From positions 930,001-994,000 of the forward strand of contig NZ_CP136600.1 of the NCBI RefSeq assembly GCF_032911225.1: a DNA stretch of 64,000 nt, written 5' to 3'. Source of the DNA: Thalassotalea fonticola. GTDB lineage: Bacteria > Pseudomonadota > Gammaproteobacteria > Enterobacterales > Alteromonadaceae. The stretch's first letter is position 1, and the number at the start of each line of letters is the position of its first letter. The translations under genes were made by a program, and so were the position numbers. The notes under the pieces are model-generated. The model was not told where the DNA came from, ran no database searches, and worked only from the letters and a program-made list of their open reading frames with translations. Positions 9,647 to 19,373 of this stretch are shown in pieces.

Positions 9647-10741
9647 CTATTTGCCTAAATATTTTTCAAGTTTTTCTCGCCAACTATCGTTGCGCACAAT
9701 ACGCAACAATACCCGATTTAACGGCTCTCTTAGTTCACTTCCTTGCGCTAAGGCAAAGCCGTAATCCTGGCGTTCAAAAGTTGCGGCTGAAATTTCAATT
9801 TGGCCTTTAAATTCAGTTTGAATAAAATATTGCAGTAATGGTGCATCGTATACCATTGCATCTACCTTGCCTTCAACAATGCCTTGTAGACCATCTCTTA
9901 CATTTGGATAGGCCTTGATCATATAACCGTTATTTCTAAGAAAAGTTGCGCTGGTAGAGCCCGTTAATGTGGCTACACGCAAGTTATTCAAATCTTGCAA
10001 ATGTTTTATATTAGTATTTATTTTTTGTACGGTTAATATACTTGAAAAGGCGGCAATAAAACTAGCAACTATCATCAAAGCAGTAAACATCCATATTACC
10101 CCAATCGCTCTACCTACTTTAGTGAGGGGGGTTTTATCACCGTATCCCACCGTTGTCATTGTTGCTGCAGCCCACCAAAAGCCTTCATTTACATGTTGAA
10201 TGGTGTGGCTGTCTTCGCATTTGGATTTATGTTTATGTTCAACCAGCCACATGAGCCAACCTACCAAAAACAGTAGCAAAAATAATGATCCAACAACCTG
10301 AATAAATTGTAATGAAAATAACTGCTTAAAAGTAGATAGCCAGATATTACTTTCTTGATCAGATTTTGTCGCAATGGCAAAACCTGTAGTATGGTGTGGG
10401 TGGGTAAAATCCATTAAAGGCTCACGTTCTTCAGTGATCGTTATGGCTGCAATAACAGCATCTAACTCCTTCTGTTGTACACCATTAAGTAGTTCTGGCA
10501 GGGGACGCTCTTCAAATTCGTATTTAATGTTTAATTCGATGGCAATTTCTCGCCATAATTCGATACTGATCCCAGACCAGCTATTGTCAGAATTTTTAAT
10601 AGCAAAAGGTGGCGAGTGCATAGTCCCTATGCGCAGCACTTGTTGGGAGGCGACTTGATTATTATCACTTTCTGCAAGTACAGTATTATTCGGCAGCAAT
10701 GCTGCCGATATAAAGGCAATTAAGAAGATAAGCTTACGCAA
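9647..10741 (-). CDS. Prokaryotic ionotropic glutamate receptor-like K+ channel (GluR0 type)
   Basis: A 364-residue protein. A signal peptide (about residues 1-23, ending VLA-ES) leads to a bilobed ligand-binding domain of the type 3 solute-binding / iGluR fold. That domain is interrupted by a pore module: TM at about 143-167, pore helix and the potassium filter TVGYGD at 197-202, TM at about 212-238. The second lobe follows (RVATLTGSTSATFL ... DAMVYDAPLL). Arg106 in TITEEREPLMDF and Asp299 sit where iGluRs hold the ligand carboxylate and amino group. It is probably a ligand-gated K+ channel of the inner membrane opened by an amino acid. It is 17 bp downstream of the GltS glutamate symporter gene and probably cotranscribed, which suggests glutamate as ligand. 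Confidence 0.85.
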   Translation of the reverse strand: MRKLIFLIAFISAALLPNNTVLAESDNNQVASQQVLRIGTMHSPPFAIKNSDNSWSGISIELWREIAIELNIKYEFEERPLPELLNGVQQKELDAVIAAITITEEREPLMDFTHPHHTTGFAIATKSDQESNIWLSTFKQLFSLQFIQVVGSLFLLLFLVGWLMWLVEHKHKSKCEDSHTIQHVNEGFWWAAATMTTVGYGDKTPLTKVGRAIGVIWMFTALMIVASFIAAFSSILTVQKINTNIKHLQDLNNLRVATLTGSTSATFLRNNGYMIKAYPNVRDGLQGIVEGKVDAMVYDAPLLQYFIQTEFKGQIEISAATFERQDYGFALAQGSELREPLNRVLLRIVRNDSWREKLEKYLGK

Positions 10742-10758
10742 TATTTTACATCCTACCG

Positions 10759-11970
10759 TTAGTTTCCAACAAAAGGTAAACTTAAATATAGCTGAATCAC
10801 CAAAGCATTTGTAATATCGATGAAAAAAGCACCAACTAAAGGTACGACTAAGAAGGCTTGTGGAGATGGACCGTGGCGGGCAACTAAAGCTTCCATATTA
10901 GCGACAGCTGTTGGCGTAGCCCCTAAACCAAAACCACAATGTCCGCCGGCCATAATTGCTGCATCATAATTTTTACCCATAATGCGAAACGTTATAAAAT
11001 AGGCAAACATCATTAATACCGCGGTTTGGATCAATATAATAACCATCATAGGCCCCGCGAGGTTTGCCAGCTCCCAAATTTTTAATGACATTAGTGCCAT
11101 CGCTAAAAATATTGATAATGCCATTGTGCCCCATAAATCGACACAAGCGCGACTCAAGTTGTAACATTTAGAGAACTCACATAAATTAGTCGCTAACACC
11201 CCAAACAATAGAGGAATTAAAAAAGAAGGGAGTACAACACCTGCTTCTTTTAGAGCCATGTGTCCCAAATGTCCGATCACCATACATGACAGAATAACAA
11301 ATAAGGTTTCCATCATTTTTTTCGGTGTAACCAGGTCATGATCTTCTGGATTGAACGTTATGGTGTCATCGAGTTCTTCGTGGTATTCGCCGGCTTTCAA
11401 GTCATAGCGTTTAATTAAACGTTTACTTACTGGGCCGCCTACCAATCCGCCTAAGACTAGACCCATAGTGGCCGCCGCCATCGCCAACTCAAATACACCA
11501 CCTGACATGTTATATTCAGTGATAAATAAATCAGCATAGGTAGCACCATTACCATGCCCTCCGGAAAGGGTTACTGAACCGCCAAGCAAGCCCATTAATG
11601 GGTTCATGTCGCTTGCTAGCGCTAATGATACTCCAACCGCATTTTGCAGGATCAAGTACATAGAAGTGACAATTAAAAACAGCACCACTTTCGGACCACC
11701 TTTAAGCAATAACTTAAAACTGGCACCTAATCCTACGGTGGTAAAAAATATCGTCATGAACGGCTTTTTAAAGCTCATATCAAAATTAAGTTCAATATTA
11801 AAATAGCTATAAGCAATTGCTGCAATTAAAGAAAATACAATACCTCCAACCACAGGTTCAGGAATATTGTTGTTACGTAAAAATGAAATTTTACTATTGC
11901 AAAAATACCCTGCAAACAAGATCAATAACGCTACTAATAATGTCTCAATAAGGCCAATTTCAATTTCCAT
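10759..11970 (-). CDS. gltS: Sodium/glutamate symporter GltS
   Basis: A 403-residue integral membrane protein with the GltS signatures VGLGASFKLLLKGG, GGSVTLSGGHGNGATYADLF and MAGGHCGFGLGATPTAVANM in two inverted repeats, each with a re-entrant Gly-rich loop. The length matches the family (about 400). It imports L- or D-glutamate with Na+ across the inner membrane; Escherichia coli GltS accepts both, so this is relevant to the D-glutamate genes downstream. It is the first gene of a leftward pair with the GluR0-like channel. The start ATG at 11970 follows a plausible GAGGTAAATA Shine-Dalgarno. Confidence 0.93.
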   Translation of the reverse strand: MEIEIGLIETLLVALLILFAGYFCNSKISFLRNNNIPEPVVGGIVFSLIAAIAYSYFNIELNFDMSFKKPFMTIFFTTVGLGASFKLLLKGGPKVVLFLIVTSMYLILQNAVGVSLALASDMNPLMGLLGGSVTLSGGHGNGATYADLFITEYNMSGGVFELAMAAATMGLVLGGLVGGPVSKRLIKRYDLKAGEYHEELDDTITFNPEDHDLVTPKKMMETLFVILSCMVIGHLGHMALKEAGVVLPSFLIPLLFGVLATNLCEFSKCYNLSRACVDLWGTMALSIFLAMALMSLKIWELANLAGPMMVIILIQTAVLMMFAYFITFRIMGKNYDAAIMAGGHCGFGLGATPTAVANMEALVARHGPSPQAFLVVPLVGAFFIDITNALVIQLYLSLPFVGN

Positions 11971-12127
11971 GGGAGAGTATTTACCTCTAATTTATTTTAT
12001 TGTTGTTTATCAGCTGCATACTAGCAGGGTGATTCTTGTGTGTAAGCTTTATATTTATCTCTGCTAATAAATTTTGTTAATTAAATATGAATAATTTATT
12101 TCTGTAATACAAAATAAAATATCGTAG

Positions 12128-13405
12128 TTACATTTTACTGGCTACGTCTTCAAAAGAATCTGCCTTGCGAATACAAGATATATTTAAGTTGTCATCTTTT
12201 CCGGTTACTGAAAATACACCGACACGAGGTAAGCTATTATAATCAAAGTGATTACTGAAGTAATAACCGCCAGTATCATGGGCCATAACATAGTCATTTG
12301 GATTTAATTTAGGCAGTTGTTGATCGACACAAATTAAATCACCAGCAAAACAACAAGGTCCTGCAACATCAGTCGCTATAATTTCATCAGTTTCTGCTGT
12401 TTTTTCAATACCTTTTGCATTATAACCAGTAACTCGTATTGGCCATGACTTTGGTAAAAAGGCCGTTCGAGTAAAAATTTGCGCGCCAGCGTGTGTAGTC
12501 GCAATATGACGACCGCCAGAGTTTTTAGTGTATTCAACGCGAGTAATAATCACACCATTTTTAGCTGCAATCGCTCGGCCAAACTCTGTTTTTACTTGGT
12601 ATTTATCGGTAAAAAGCAATGGCACATTTTCTTTCAAAACTTGCGCATAATCGGCAAAACTTGGTTTTACTTCTTCAGAGCTAAAATTAACGGGTAAACC
12701 ACCACCAATGTCTAAACGTTTAATTTGTTGTTGGCCAACTTGGTTATTTATTTCTTCTGCCAATTCAGTAATGACCCCGATACCCTTTGCCATCAATTCT
12801 AACGCGCAACCTTGCGAGCCAGTGTGTGTATGTAAGCTTGTTAACCAAGGGCGTTGTTGATATATGTTTATCAATTCTTGTTTGTTGTTGCCATCTGCTA
12901 ACGGATATCCAAATTTTGATGTTGCTGTTGCTGTACTTGTTGAGCTTATTGCACCGCCACCAATTTGTGGATTAATACGAAAGCCAATCACTGACTTGGT
13001 ATTTGGGAATTCCTGCATTAACTGATCTATACGAGCAAGCTCTTGAAGGTTATCGATATTTAATGAAATGTCATTCTCAATACAAGTACGTAAGTCGTTT
13101 AAAGTTTTCGCAGGTGAATCAAAAATTATACTTTCATTATCATAACCTGCATTTTTGGCTAATAATAACTCGCCTGGACTGGCCACCTCTGCACCCATGC
13201 CGTATTTACGTAAAGCGCTTAATACTTCAACCAAAGCATTGGCTTTTACAGCAAACGTATGAAAGAAATTATTTGGAAAAGCTGCGTAAGCATCACTAAC
13301 TGTCTTTTGTAAACCGTCAAAATCCATAATACCAATTGCACTCAGGTTACTATCGATAATGTTGGCTTTTATTGCTGTTTGAATTATCTGTTGTTTTCTA
13401 ATCAT
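12128..13405 (-). CDS. LysA-like fold-type III PLP decarboxylase (diaminopimelate or D-/basic amino acid)
   Basis: A 425-residue protein from the ATG at 13405; an upstream in-frame TTG at 13465 is a weaker start. The alanine racemase-like TIM barrel carries the PLP lysine in HTFAVKANALVE, THTGSQG, the phosphate-binding DIGGGLPV, EFGRAIAAKNG and the C-terminal-domain motifs PCCFAGDLICVD and GYYFSNHFDYNSLPR. This fits the DapDC/ODC family. Diaminopimelate decarboxylase is one option, but the context favours a catabolic enzyme on diaminopimelate or a D-diamino acid, as in the D-ornithine/lysine decarboxylase clade. It diverges from the glutamate dehydrogenase gene across a region with a LysR-type box. 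Confidence 0.8.
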   Translation of the reverse strand: MIRKQQIIQTAIKANIIDSNLSAIGIMDFDGLQKTVSDAYAAFPNNFFHTFAVKANALVEVLSALRKYGMGAEVASPGELLLAKNAGYDNESIIFDSPAKTLNDLRTCIENDISLNIDNLQELARIDQLMQEFPNTKSVIGFRINPQIGGGAISSTSTATATSKFGYPLADGNNKQELINIYQQRPWLTSLHTHTGSQGCALELMAKGIGVITELAEEINNQVGQQQIKRLDIGGGLPVNFSSEEVKPSFADYAQVLKENVPLLFTDKYQVKTEFGRAIAAKNGVIITRVEYTKNSGGRHIATTHAGAQIFTRTAFLPKSWPIRVTGYNAKGIEKTAETDEIIATDVAGPCCFAGDLICVDQQLPKLNPNDYVMAHDTGGYYFSNHFDYNSLPRVGVFSVTGKDDNLNISCIRKADSFEDVASKM

Positions 13406-13496
13406 GTGGGTATCTCTAGATTTAAATGTTGATAAAATGTCAATGCATTTAAGATAAAGGAGCAATAAATCTATAGATATTATTAAGTGTTAGATG

Positions 13497-13519
13497 ATGC
13501 ATAACTTTAGGTTATGCAT
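13497..13519. promoter_or_regulatory. LysR-type operator palindrome between the lysA-like and gdh genes
   Basis: A perfect 9-bp-arm palindrome ATGCATAAC-TTTAG-GTTATGCAT, with the 15-bp core at 13501-13515 identical to the site at 4542. It sits between divergent genes. A candidate gdh promoter (TTACAA at 13543, TACTAT at 13565, 16-bp spacer) would place it near -70, the usual LysR recognition position. Confidence 0.68.
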
Positions 13520-13542
13520 GTTAGAAATTTGTTGCGGCTTTG

Positions 13543-13570
13543 TTACAACTCATGGTTATACCTTTACTAT
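13543..13570 (+). promoter_or_regulatory. Candidate promoter of the NAD-glutamate dehydrogenase gene
   Basis: TTACAA and TACTAT are separated by 16 bp, about 110 bp before the start codon and downstream of the LysR-type palindrome. Assigned by eye only. Confidence 0.4.
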
Positions 13571-13680
13571 AGAAATGAATTGGCCGCTGATATGTTCGCT
13601 CGCTATGATTTTTAAAATGATAAAGCTAATTAAATAACAAATTATTTGGCAAGATTTCAATTAAAATGAAGGTGATTATT

Positions 13681-16600
13681 ATGACTACCAATATTTCTCA
13701 GGATTTAAACAGTTATATAAATAACAATTACAACAAAGCAAACGTTAGTCCTTTTATCGAATTCTCACAAGAGTTGCTGGAGTCGTCATTAAATGACGAA
13801 ATCCAATACTTGCCAATTGAGCGACGCTTTAATTTAGCATTATCACTCTGGGAGCATGTTATCAGTCGTCAACCTCATGAAAATAAAGTAGAGATTCAAA
13901 CCATTGAAGAAAATGGTGACAATGTGTCTACCTTGCACATTATTAGTGATGATCAACCATTTATTGTCGATTCAATCACCAACTTAATAGTCGAGGAAGG
14001 TTATCAGATTAAATCCTGTTTGCATCCGGTTTTGGATATCCAAAAATTATCCTCAGTCGATGAACGTCAGAAAAGTGTTGACGTTTCTGCTATTTATTTT
14101 CAACTTAGCAGTCAATTAAGTGAACATGCAGGACAAAATTTAAAAGATAAAATTCTTGCGCTATTGAATGAAGTTAAATTGGTTACCGATGATTGGGCAG
14201 CAATGCTTAATCAAGCAAAGGTCTTAGGCAACAGTCAAAACAATGACTCTAATGTTGAGCAGGCAAACGAATTTATGCAATGGCTTTGCCAAGATAATTT
14301 CACCTTTCTTGGCTACTACCCAGTTTCACTTTCAACAGAGAATCCGAGTAATACTGATATAGAGAGTTTAGGCATTTTTAAACAATCAGTTGACCCGTTA
14401 TCTTTAGATAAGGTGTCGTTGAAAATGATGAGTAAAGAGTTGCAACACTTTATCGACTCTGAACTCACCTTGTTAATATCGAAATCGACGGTAAGGGCGA
14501 AAATTCATCGCCATGACTATTATGATCAAGTCAGTGTTAAACAATACTCAAAGCAAGGCAATGTTATAGCCATACATAGGTTTATTGGTTTATTTACCCA
14601 AGCTGCTAATAATCAAAACCCGATAACAATTCCTTATTTACAGGGTAAATTAAACGCTGTAATGCAGGAGATTAACTACAAAGAAGAAAGCCATAACTAT
14701 AAAAAGTTTCGCCATATATTAAAGGCACTCCCTAAAAGAGAAATTTTTGAGAGTAACTCTGCCGATCTATTTAGCTTAGCTAAGGGCATTTATAACCTAA
14801 CTTCTCAAAGTAAGTGTGGCACTTTCATTAGAGAAAACAGTTTTAATCAACAAGTATCAGCGCTGGTATTTGTTTCTAAAGATGCATTTTGCACGGATTT
14901 ACGTGACGAAATAGAAAACGAATTATGTCAATTTTATGGTGGTGAAATATTATCACGTCGCTCAATGTTAAATGATAACTACTTGGCGCAATGGCATTTT
15001 ACCTTAGTAAAAGGAAAGCAATCATCAAGTCAGCTATGTCTAGACAGCCTTATTGCTCGTATTGAAGCAAAAACCCAAAGCTGGATAGAAAGTCTTAGCA
15101 CGTTCATTTGTGAACGTTGGGGGGATGCGCAAGGGTCACTGTTAATGCAAAAGTACCGCAATAGCTTTTCAAAAAGTTATCGCGAAAAATTTACAGTGGC
15201 AGCTGCGGTAAAAGATATTGAACATTTTGAGAAACTGAATCAAGACAGTAAATATCAATTTCAAATTTATCGTAACGAGCAAGATCAAAATAACTTGCTA
15301 CGGTTAAACATTTATTCATTCGTGCCTGGTATTGCCTTAAGCGATTCAATTCCAATTTTAGAAAACCTAGGTTTTCGTCCTCTGGATGAATTTGGTTTTA
15401 AAGTGCTTAATAATGACTGTTCAACCAATGACATGTATAGCTACACACTTGAATGTCCTGCAGGTAAAGAGCTCGATTTGAAGCAAGTAAAATTCAATCT
15501 AGAACAAGCGTTAACAGATGTTTGGGCAGATAAAATAGAAAATGATGGTTACAACAAATTATTATTAACTGCCAATATCAATATTAGACAAATTGTCATC
15601 ATTCGCGCTTACGGTAAATATTTACGTCAGCTTGGCCTTGGTTATAGTGAAGAGTATTTTCAACAAGCGTTGATTACCTATCCTGATATCGTTGCCGATT
15701 TAATTGCGTTATTTGAACAACGTTTTTCAATTAATGACAGTTCCATTGCCAAGCGTATGCTATTGACCAGTGATATATCCAAGAGCCTCTTTATTAAGTT
15801 AAATAAAGTAATCAAGATAGATCATGATCGAATTCTACGTAATTTTGTCGCGGCTATCTCGGCAACGGTCAGAACCAATTTTTATCAACAGACAAACACC
15901 GGTCAACAAAAATCGTATTGTTCTTTTAAGATCTTAAGTGGTGAAATTGAAGATGCACCACAACCACGTCCTTACGTTGAAACGTTTGTTTACTCGCCAA
16001 GAGTTGAGGGGGTTCATTTACGTTTTAGTGCAGTTTCACGTGGAGGTCTGCGTTGGTCCGACCGAGAAGAAGACTTTCGTACTGAAGTGTTAGGCTTAGT
16101 AAAAGCCCAACAAGTTAAAAACGTGGTTATTGTACCGCAAGGAGCAAAAGGTGGTTTTGTTCCTAAACAACTGCCAATCGATGGTTCTCGAGAGTCTATT
16201 ACCAATGAAGCGATAGAATGTTATAAAATATTTATTTCCGCGCTGTTAGACATTACCGACAACAACACCCCAAAAGGCATAATTAAACCGCAACAAGTAG
16301 TGTGCTTTGATGGTGATGACAGCTATCTTGTTGTTGCAGCTGACAAAGGAACCGCAACATTCTCCGATATTGCTAATGATCTTGCCAAACAATATGATTT
16401 TTGGTTAGGCGATGCGTTTGCCTCTGGTGGAAGTGTTGGTTATGACCATAAAAAAATGGGCATAACAGCAAAGGGGGCCTGGGTGTCAGTACAAAGGCAC
16501 TTTCGAGAAATGGGCATAGATGTTCAGCATGACGAAGTTAGCGCCATTGGTATTGGCGATATGTCTGGTGATGTGTTTGGTAATGGCATGTTGTCTTCAC

Positions 16601-18429
16601 AAAGCATTAAGTTAGTCGCGGCGTTTGATCATCGTGATATTTTTATTGATCCAACTCCTAATGCCGAAGTTAGTTTTGAAGAGCGAAAAAGACTGTTTAA
16701 CCTGCCACGTTCATCGTGGCTTGATTACAAAAGCGAACTTATTTCAACCGGAGGCGGAGTCTTTAGTCGAAGCCTTAAAAGTATTCCGTTATCTGCAGAA
16801 ATTAAACAGTTGTTGAACATTGCAGACGATGTGCAAGCCTTATCTCCAAATCAATTAATCGCTTACATTCTTAAAGCTAAAGCCGATTTACTTTGGTTTG
16901 GTGGTATCGGTACCTATGTAAAATCGACTTTGGAAAATAATAATGACGTTGGCGATAAAGGTAATGATGCTCTGCGAGTAAATGCAGCCCAGTTACAATG
17001 TAAAGTAATTGGCGAGGGTGGTAATTTAGGTTGTACGCAATTGGCCAGAATTGAATTTGCTAAAGCAGGGGGACGTGTAAATACCGATGCAGTCGATAAT
17101 TCTGCCGGAGTGAATTGTTCAGATAATGAAGTTAATATCAAAATTTTGCTTAATCGTTTGTTAATTGATAAACGATTAAGCCAGAAAGAACGTGATTGTT
17201 TACTTGAAGAAATGACCGAAGACGTAAGCCAAATGGTATTACAGAACAATACCTATCAAGTACAAGCCCTGAGTTTGGATGAAGCAAACAACCATGCCCA
17301 TTTTGACAGCTTTACTCGTTTAACCCATTATCTAGTTGACAGTGTTGAATTAAATCGTGAGCTTGAATATCTGCCCGATGATGATGAATTACAAGGCCGT
17401 ATCCTAAATAAAAAAGGTCTTACACGTCCTGAATTGGCGGTATTAATGGCTTATTCAAAAATGGATGTGAATAACGATTTATTACAACAAGAAAATTTTC
17501 TCGAAGATGATTACTTTGAGAAATATTTACTGGCGGCGTTTCCGCCTGTACTGCAGAAAAAATATTCAACAGAGATTGTCGAACACCCTCTGGCTAAGCA
17601 AATTATTGCCACTGCCGTTGCCAATGAAATTTTCAATCGAGGTGGTATTCATGCGGTACGGGAGCAAACCGGTGCCAACATTGCTCAAATTGTTAAAGCG
17701 TTTATCATTACGAAGGAGATCTTCCAACTAGATGAGATTTGGCAAGATATCGAGTCTTTAGAAGGGATTGTTCCTGCTGAGATCCAAATAAAAATGATGG
17801 TTGAAGTACAACGTTTCTATCGTTTAATGGCGATTTGGTTTATTAATAATGATGATCATAAATCCAGCATTCAAACGGTAGTCGCAAAATTCAGTCCGGG
17901 TATAAACTTATTACAACAGCTTAGTGGTGATGGAATAATCTTGCCATTTACACCAGTTGCCAAGTCTTTATATAAGTTAAATGCAGGAGCGGATAGCCGT
18001 GGAATTGTTGATAAAATTCATCAGTTAAAAGTGTCTAGTGTGGTTTTTTGTGACATTGTAAAAACAGCTCAAGAATTAGAAATTACCGTTGAAAAAGTGT
18101 TATTGAGTTATCAGAAAGTGACCAAATTAATAGGTATATCCTGGTTGATTGAGCAAACTGAAACAGTAGAAACAACAGATCATTGGTCAAGAATGGCGCT
18201 GTTCTCGTTATTACTCGACTTACTCGAGTTAAGAGAGCAGTTAGTATTAAAAATTACTAAAAGCTATGTAAAATACGCTCCTGACGTTGCAATTGACAAG
18301 TGGGCAGAAACAAAACGGTCTGATTTGAACCGAGTTGAACGAGTTATTGACGATCTAAAAGCTAATGGGGTGCTTAATATCGATAAGTTGTATTTTGCTA
18401 ATAGACAGATGCGTACATTATTAAGTTAA
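13681..18429 (+). CDS. gdhB: NAD-specific glutamate dehydrogenase, 180-kDa class
   Basis: Oxidises L-glutamate to 2-oxoglutarate and ammonium with NAD+. The protein has 1582 residues from the ATG at 13681, chosen because AAGGTGA sits 5 nt before it; an upstream in-frame ATG at 13666 lacks such a site. The large N-terminal regulatory part includes ACT-like segments (SDDQPFIVDSITNLI). The catalytic core holds GVHLRFSAVSRGGLRWSDR, EDFRTEVLGLVKAQQ, VPQGAKGGFVPK and GIGDMSGDVFGNGML. The length matches the large GDH class (about 1600). It is catabolic and the exit of the glutamate pathway encoded downstream. A terminator shared with the convergent LysR gene follows. Confidence 0.95.
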   Translation: MTTNISQDLNSYINNNYNKANVSPFIEFSQELLESSLNDEIQYLPIERRFNLALSLWEHVISRQPHENKVEIQTIEENGDNVSTLHIISDDQPFIVDSITNLIVEEGYQIKSCLHPVLDIQKLSSVDERQKSVDVSAIYFQLSSQLSEHAGQNLKDKILALLNEVKLVTDDWAAMLNQAKVLGNSQNNDSNVEQANEFMQWLCQDNFTFLGYYPVSLSTENPSNTDIESLGIFKQSVDPLSLDKVSLKMMSKELQHFIDSELTLLISKSTVRAKIHRHDYYDQVSVKQYSKQGNVIAIHRFIGLFTQAANNQNPITIPYLQGKLNAVMQEINYKEESHNYKKFRHILKALPKREIFESNSADLFSLAKGIYNLTSQSKCGTFIRENSFNQQVSALVFVSKDAFCTDLRDEIENELCQFYGGEILSRRSMLNDNYLAQWHFTLVKGKQSSSQLCLDSLIARIEAKTQSWIESLSTFICERWGDAQGSLLMQKYRNSFSKSYREKFTVAAAVKDIEHFEKLNQDSKYQFQIYRNEQDQNNLLRLNIYSFVPGIALSDSIPILENLGFRPLDEFGFKVLNNDCSTNDMYSYTLECPAGKELDLKQVKFNLEQALTDVWADKIENDGYNKLLLTANINIRQIVIIRAYGKYLRQLGLGYSEEYFQQALITYPDIVADLIALFEQRFSINDSSIAKRMLLTSDISKSLFIKLNKVIKIDHDRILRNFVAAISATVRTNFYQQTNTGQQKSYCSFKILSGEIEDAPQPRPYVETFVYSPRVEGVHLRFSAVSRGGLRWSDREEDFRTEVLGLVKAQQVKNVVIVPQGAKGGFVPKQLPIDGSRESITNEAIECYKIFISALLDITDNNTPKGIIKPQQVVCFDGDDSYLVVAADKGTATFSDIANDLAKQYDFWLGDAFASGGSVGYDHKKMGITAKGAWVSVQRHFREMGIDVQHDEVSAIGIGDMSGDVFGNGMLSSQSIKLVAAFDHRDIFIDPTPNAEVSFEERKRLFNLPRSSWLDYKSELISTGGGVFSRSLKSIPLSAEIKQLLNIADDVQALSPNQLIAYILKAKADLLWFGGIGTYVKSTLENNNDVGDKGNDALRVNAAQLQCKVIGEGGNLGCTQLARIEFAKAGGRVNTDAVDNSAGVNCSDNEVNIKILLNRLLIDKRLSQKERDCLLEEMTEDVSQMVLQNNTYQVQALSLDEANNHAHFDSFTRLTHYLVDSVELNRELEYLPDDDELQGRILNKKGLTRPELAVLMAYSKMDVNNDLLQQENFLEDDYFEKYLLAAFPPVLQKKYSTEIVEHPLAKQIIATAVANEIFNRGGIHAVREQTGANIAQIVKAFIITKEIFQLDEIWQDIESLEGIVPAEIQIKMMVEVQRFYRLMAIWFINNDDHKSSIQTVVAKFSPGINLLQQLSGDGIILPFTPVAKSLYKLNAGADSRGIVDKIHQLKVSSVVFCDIVKTAQELEITVEKVLLSYQKVTKLIGISWLIEQTETVETTDHWSRMALFSLLLDLLELREQLVLKITKSYVKYAPDVAIDKWAETKRSDLNRVERVIDDLKANGVLNIDKLYFANRQMRTLLS

Positions 18430-18449
18430 TAAATTAACTTATTGAAGAT

Positions 18450-18476
18450 AAAGGCAGTTAATATTTAACTGCCTTT
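18450..18476. terminator. Bidirectional terminator between gdhB and the LysR gene
   Basis: A 12-bp perfect stem AAAGGCAGTTAA / TTAACTGCCTTT with a 3-nt loop lies between two convergent genes. The T-run is weak on both strands. Confidence 0.65.
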
Positions 18477-18485
18477 ACTTGTTAA

Positions 18486-19373
18486 TTACTTTTTGCTGGC
18501 AAACACTTTTGTTAAATAAGGAATAAATTCCTGTACAACTTTTGGTAAGCCTTTATTTTCCAAGTGCAATCCTTTGATCGTGATATTCAAAGGTGGATCA
18601 AAAGAAGCGATAGCAATATCATCGGTTAAGTTATTTTGCGCGGTAAACTTATCTACAATACAAATACCTAAGCCTTGGGCTACTAGTCGGGCGGCAATAA
18701 AATATGTTTGTACTTTAATTAAAGATTTTGGTGCAACCTTTTCTTCGATTAATCTTTTCCAGGCAATATCACCTAATGGACCACTGCTGGTGATATCAAT
18801 AAATTCGACTTCTGCAACTTCACTGAGTTTAAGTTTATCCGGGCAATGTGGGAATAATTTCTTTGGGTAAACAATGACTAGCTCAGACGAGGCAAAATCT
18901 ACTGTTTTCACACCAGGCATGTCTTCAGGTGCAAACAAAACAGCTAGATCACACTTGTGTTCCATCAAGGCTTGTTGCACAGAATCATTATGAATGGTGG
19001 TGATATTAAATTCGACATTGGGAAATTTTTTGTGAAAGTTAGCAATGCTGATTGGTGTGACATCAAAACCAAGTGCAGGGCTGATCCCCAAATTTATCCG
19101 GCCATACTCAGATTTTTTAATATTATCAGTGGTATTTTTTAAGGTTAAAATTTGTTTATATATTTTGTCCACTTCAGTATAAAGCAACTCTGCTTCTTCG
19201 GTTGGGATCAATCTGCCTTTAATCCGTTTAAATAAGTTAAAGCCTAACTGCATCTCAGCATGAGCTAAAACCTTACTAACAGAAGGCTGAGACACATGCA
19301 GCATATTTGCCGCATTGGTAATAGAGCCAGTGGTATAGATGGCATGAAATATTTCAATATGACGTAGGCGCAT
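18486..19373 (-). CDS. LysR-family transcriptional regulator
   Basis: A 295-residue regulator with an N-terminal winged helix-turn-helix (MRLRHIEIFHAIYTTGSITNAANMLHVSQPSVSKVLAHAE) and a periplasmic-binding-protein-like effector domain from about residue 90 (GRINLGISPALGFD). It converges with gdhB and diverges from the TonB receptor gene. A 17-bp LysR-type palindrome lies between the latter two, 254 bp from this start. The recurrence of that palindrome before gdhB and the decarboxylase gene makes this protein the best candidate regulator of the whole island. The ligand is unknown; glutamate, D-glutamate or 5-oxoproline are plausible. Confidence 0.9.
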   Translation of the reverse strand: MRLRHIEIFHAIYTTGSITNAANMLHVSQPSVSKVLAHAEMQLGFNLFKRIKGRLIPTEEAELLYTEVDKIYKQILTLKNTTDNIKKSEYGRINLGISPALGFDVTPISIANFHKKFPNVEFNITTIHNDSVQQALMEHKCDLAVLFAPEDMPGVKTVDFASSELVIVYPKKLFPHCPDKLKLSEVAEVEFIDITSSGPLGDIAWKRLIEEKVAPKSLIKVQTYFIAARLVAQGLGICIVDKFTAQNNLTDDIAIASFDPPLNITIKGLHLENKGLPKVVQEFIPYLTKVFASKK

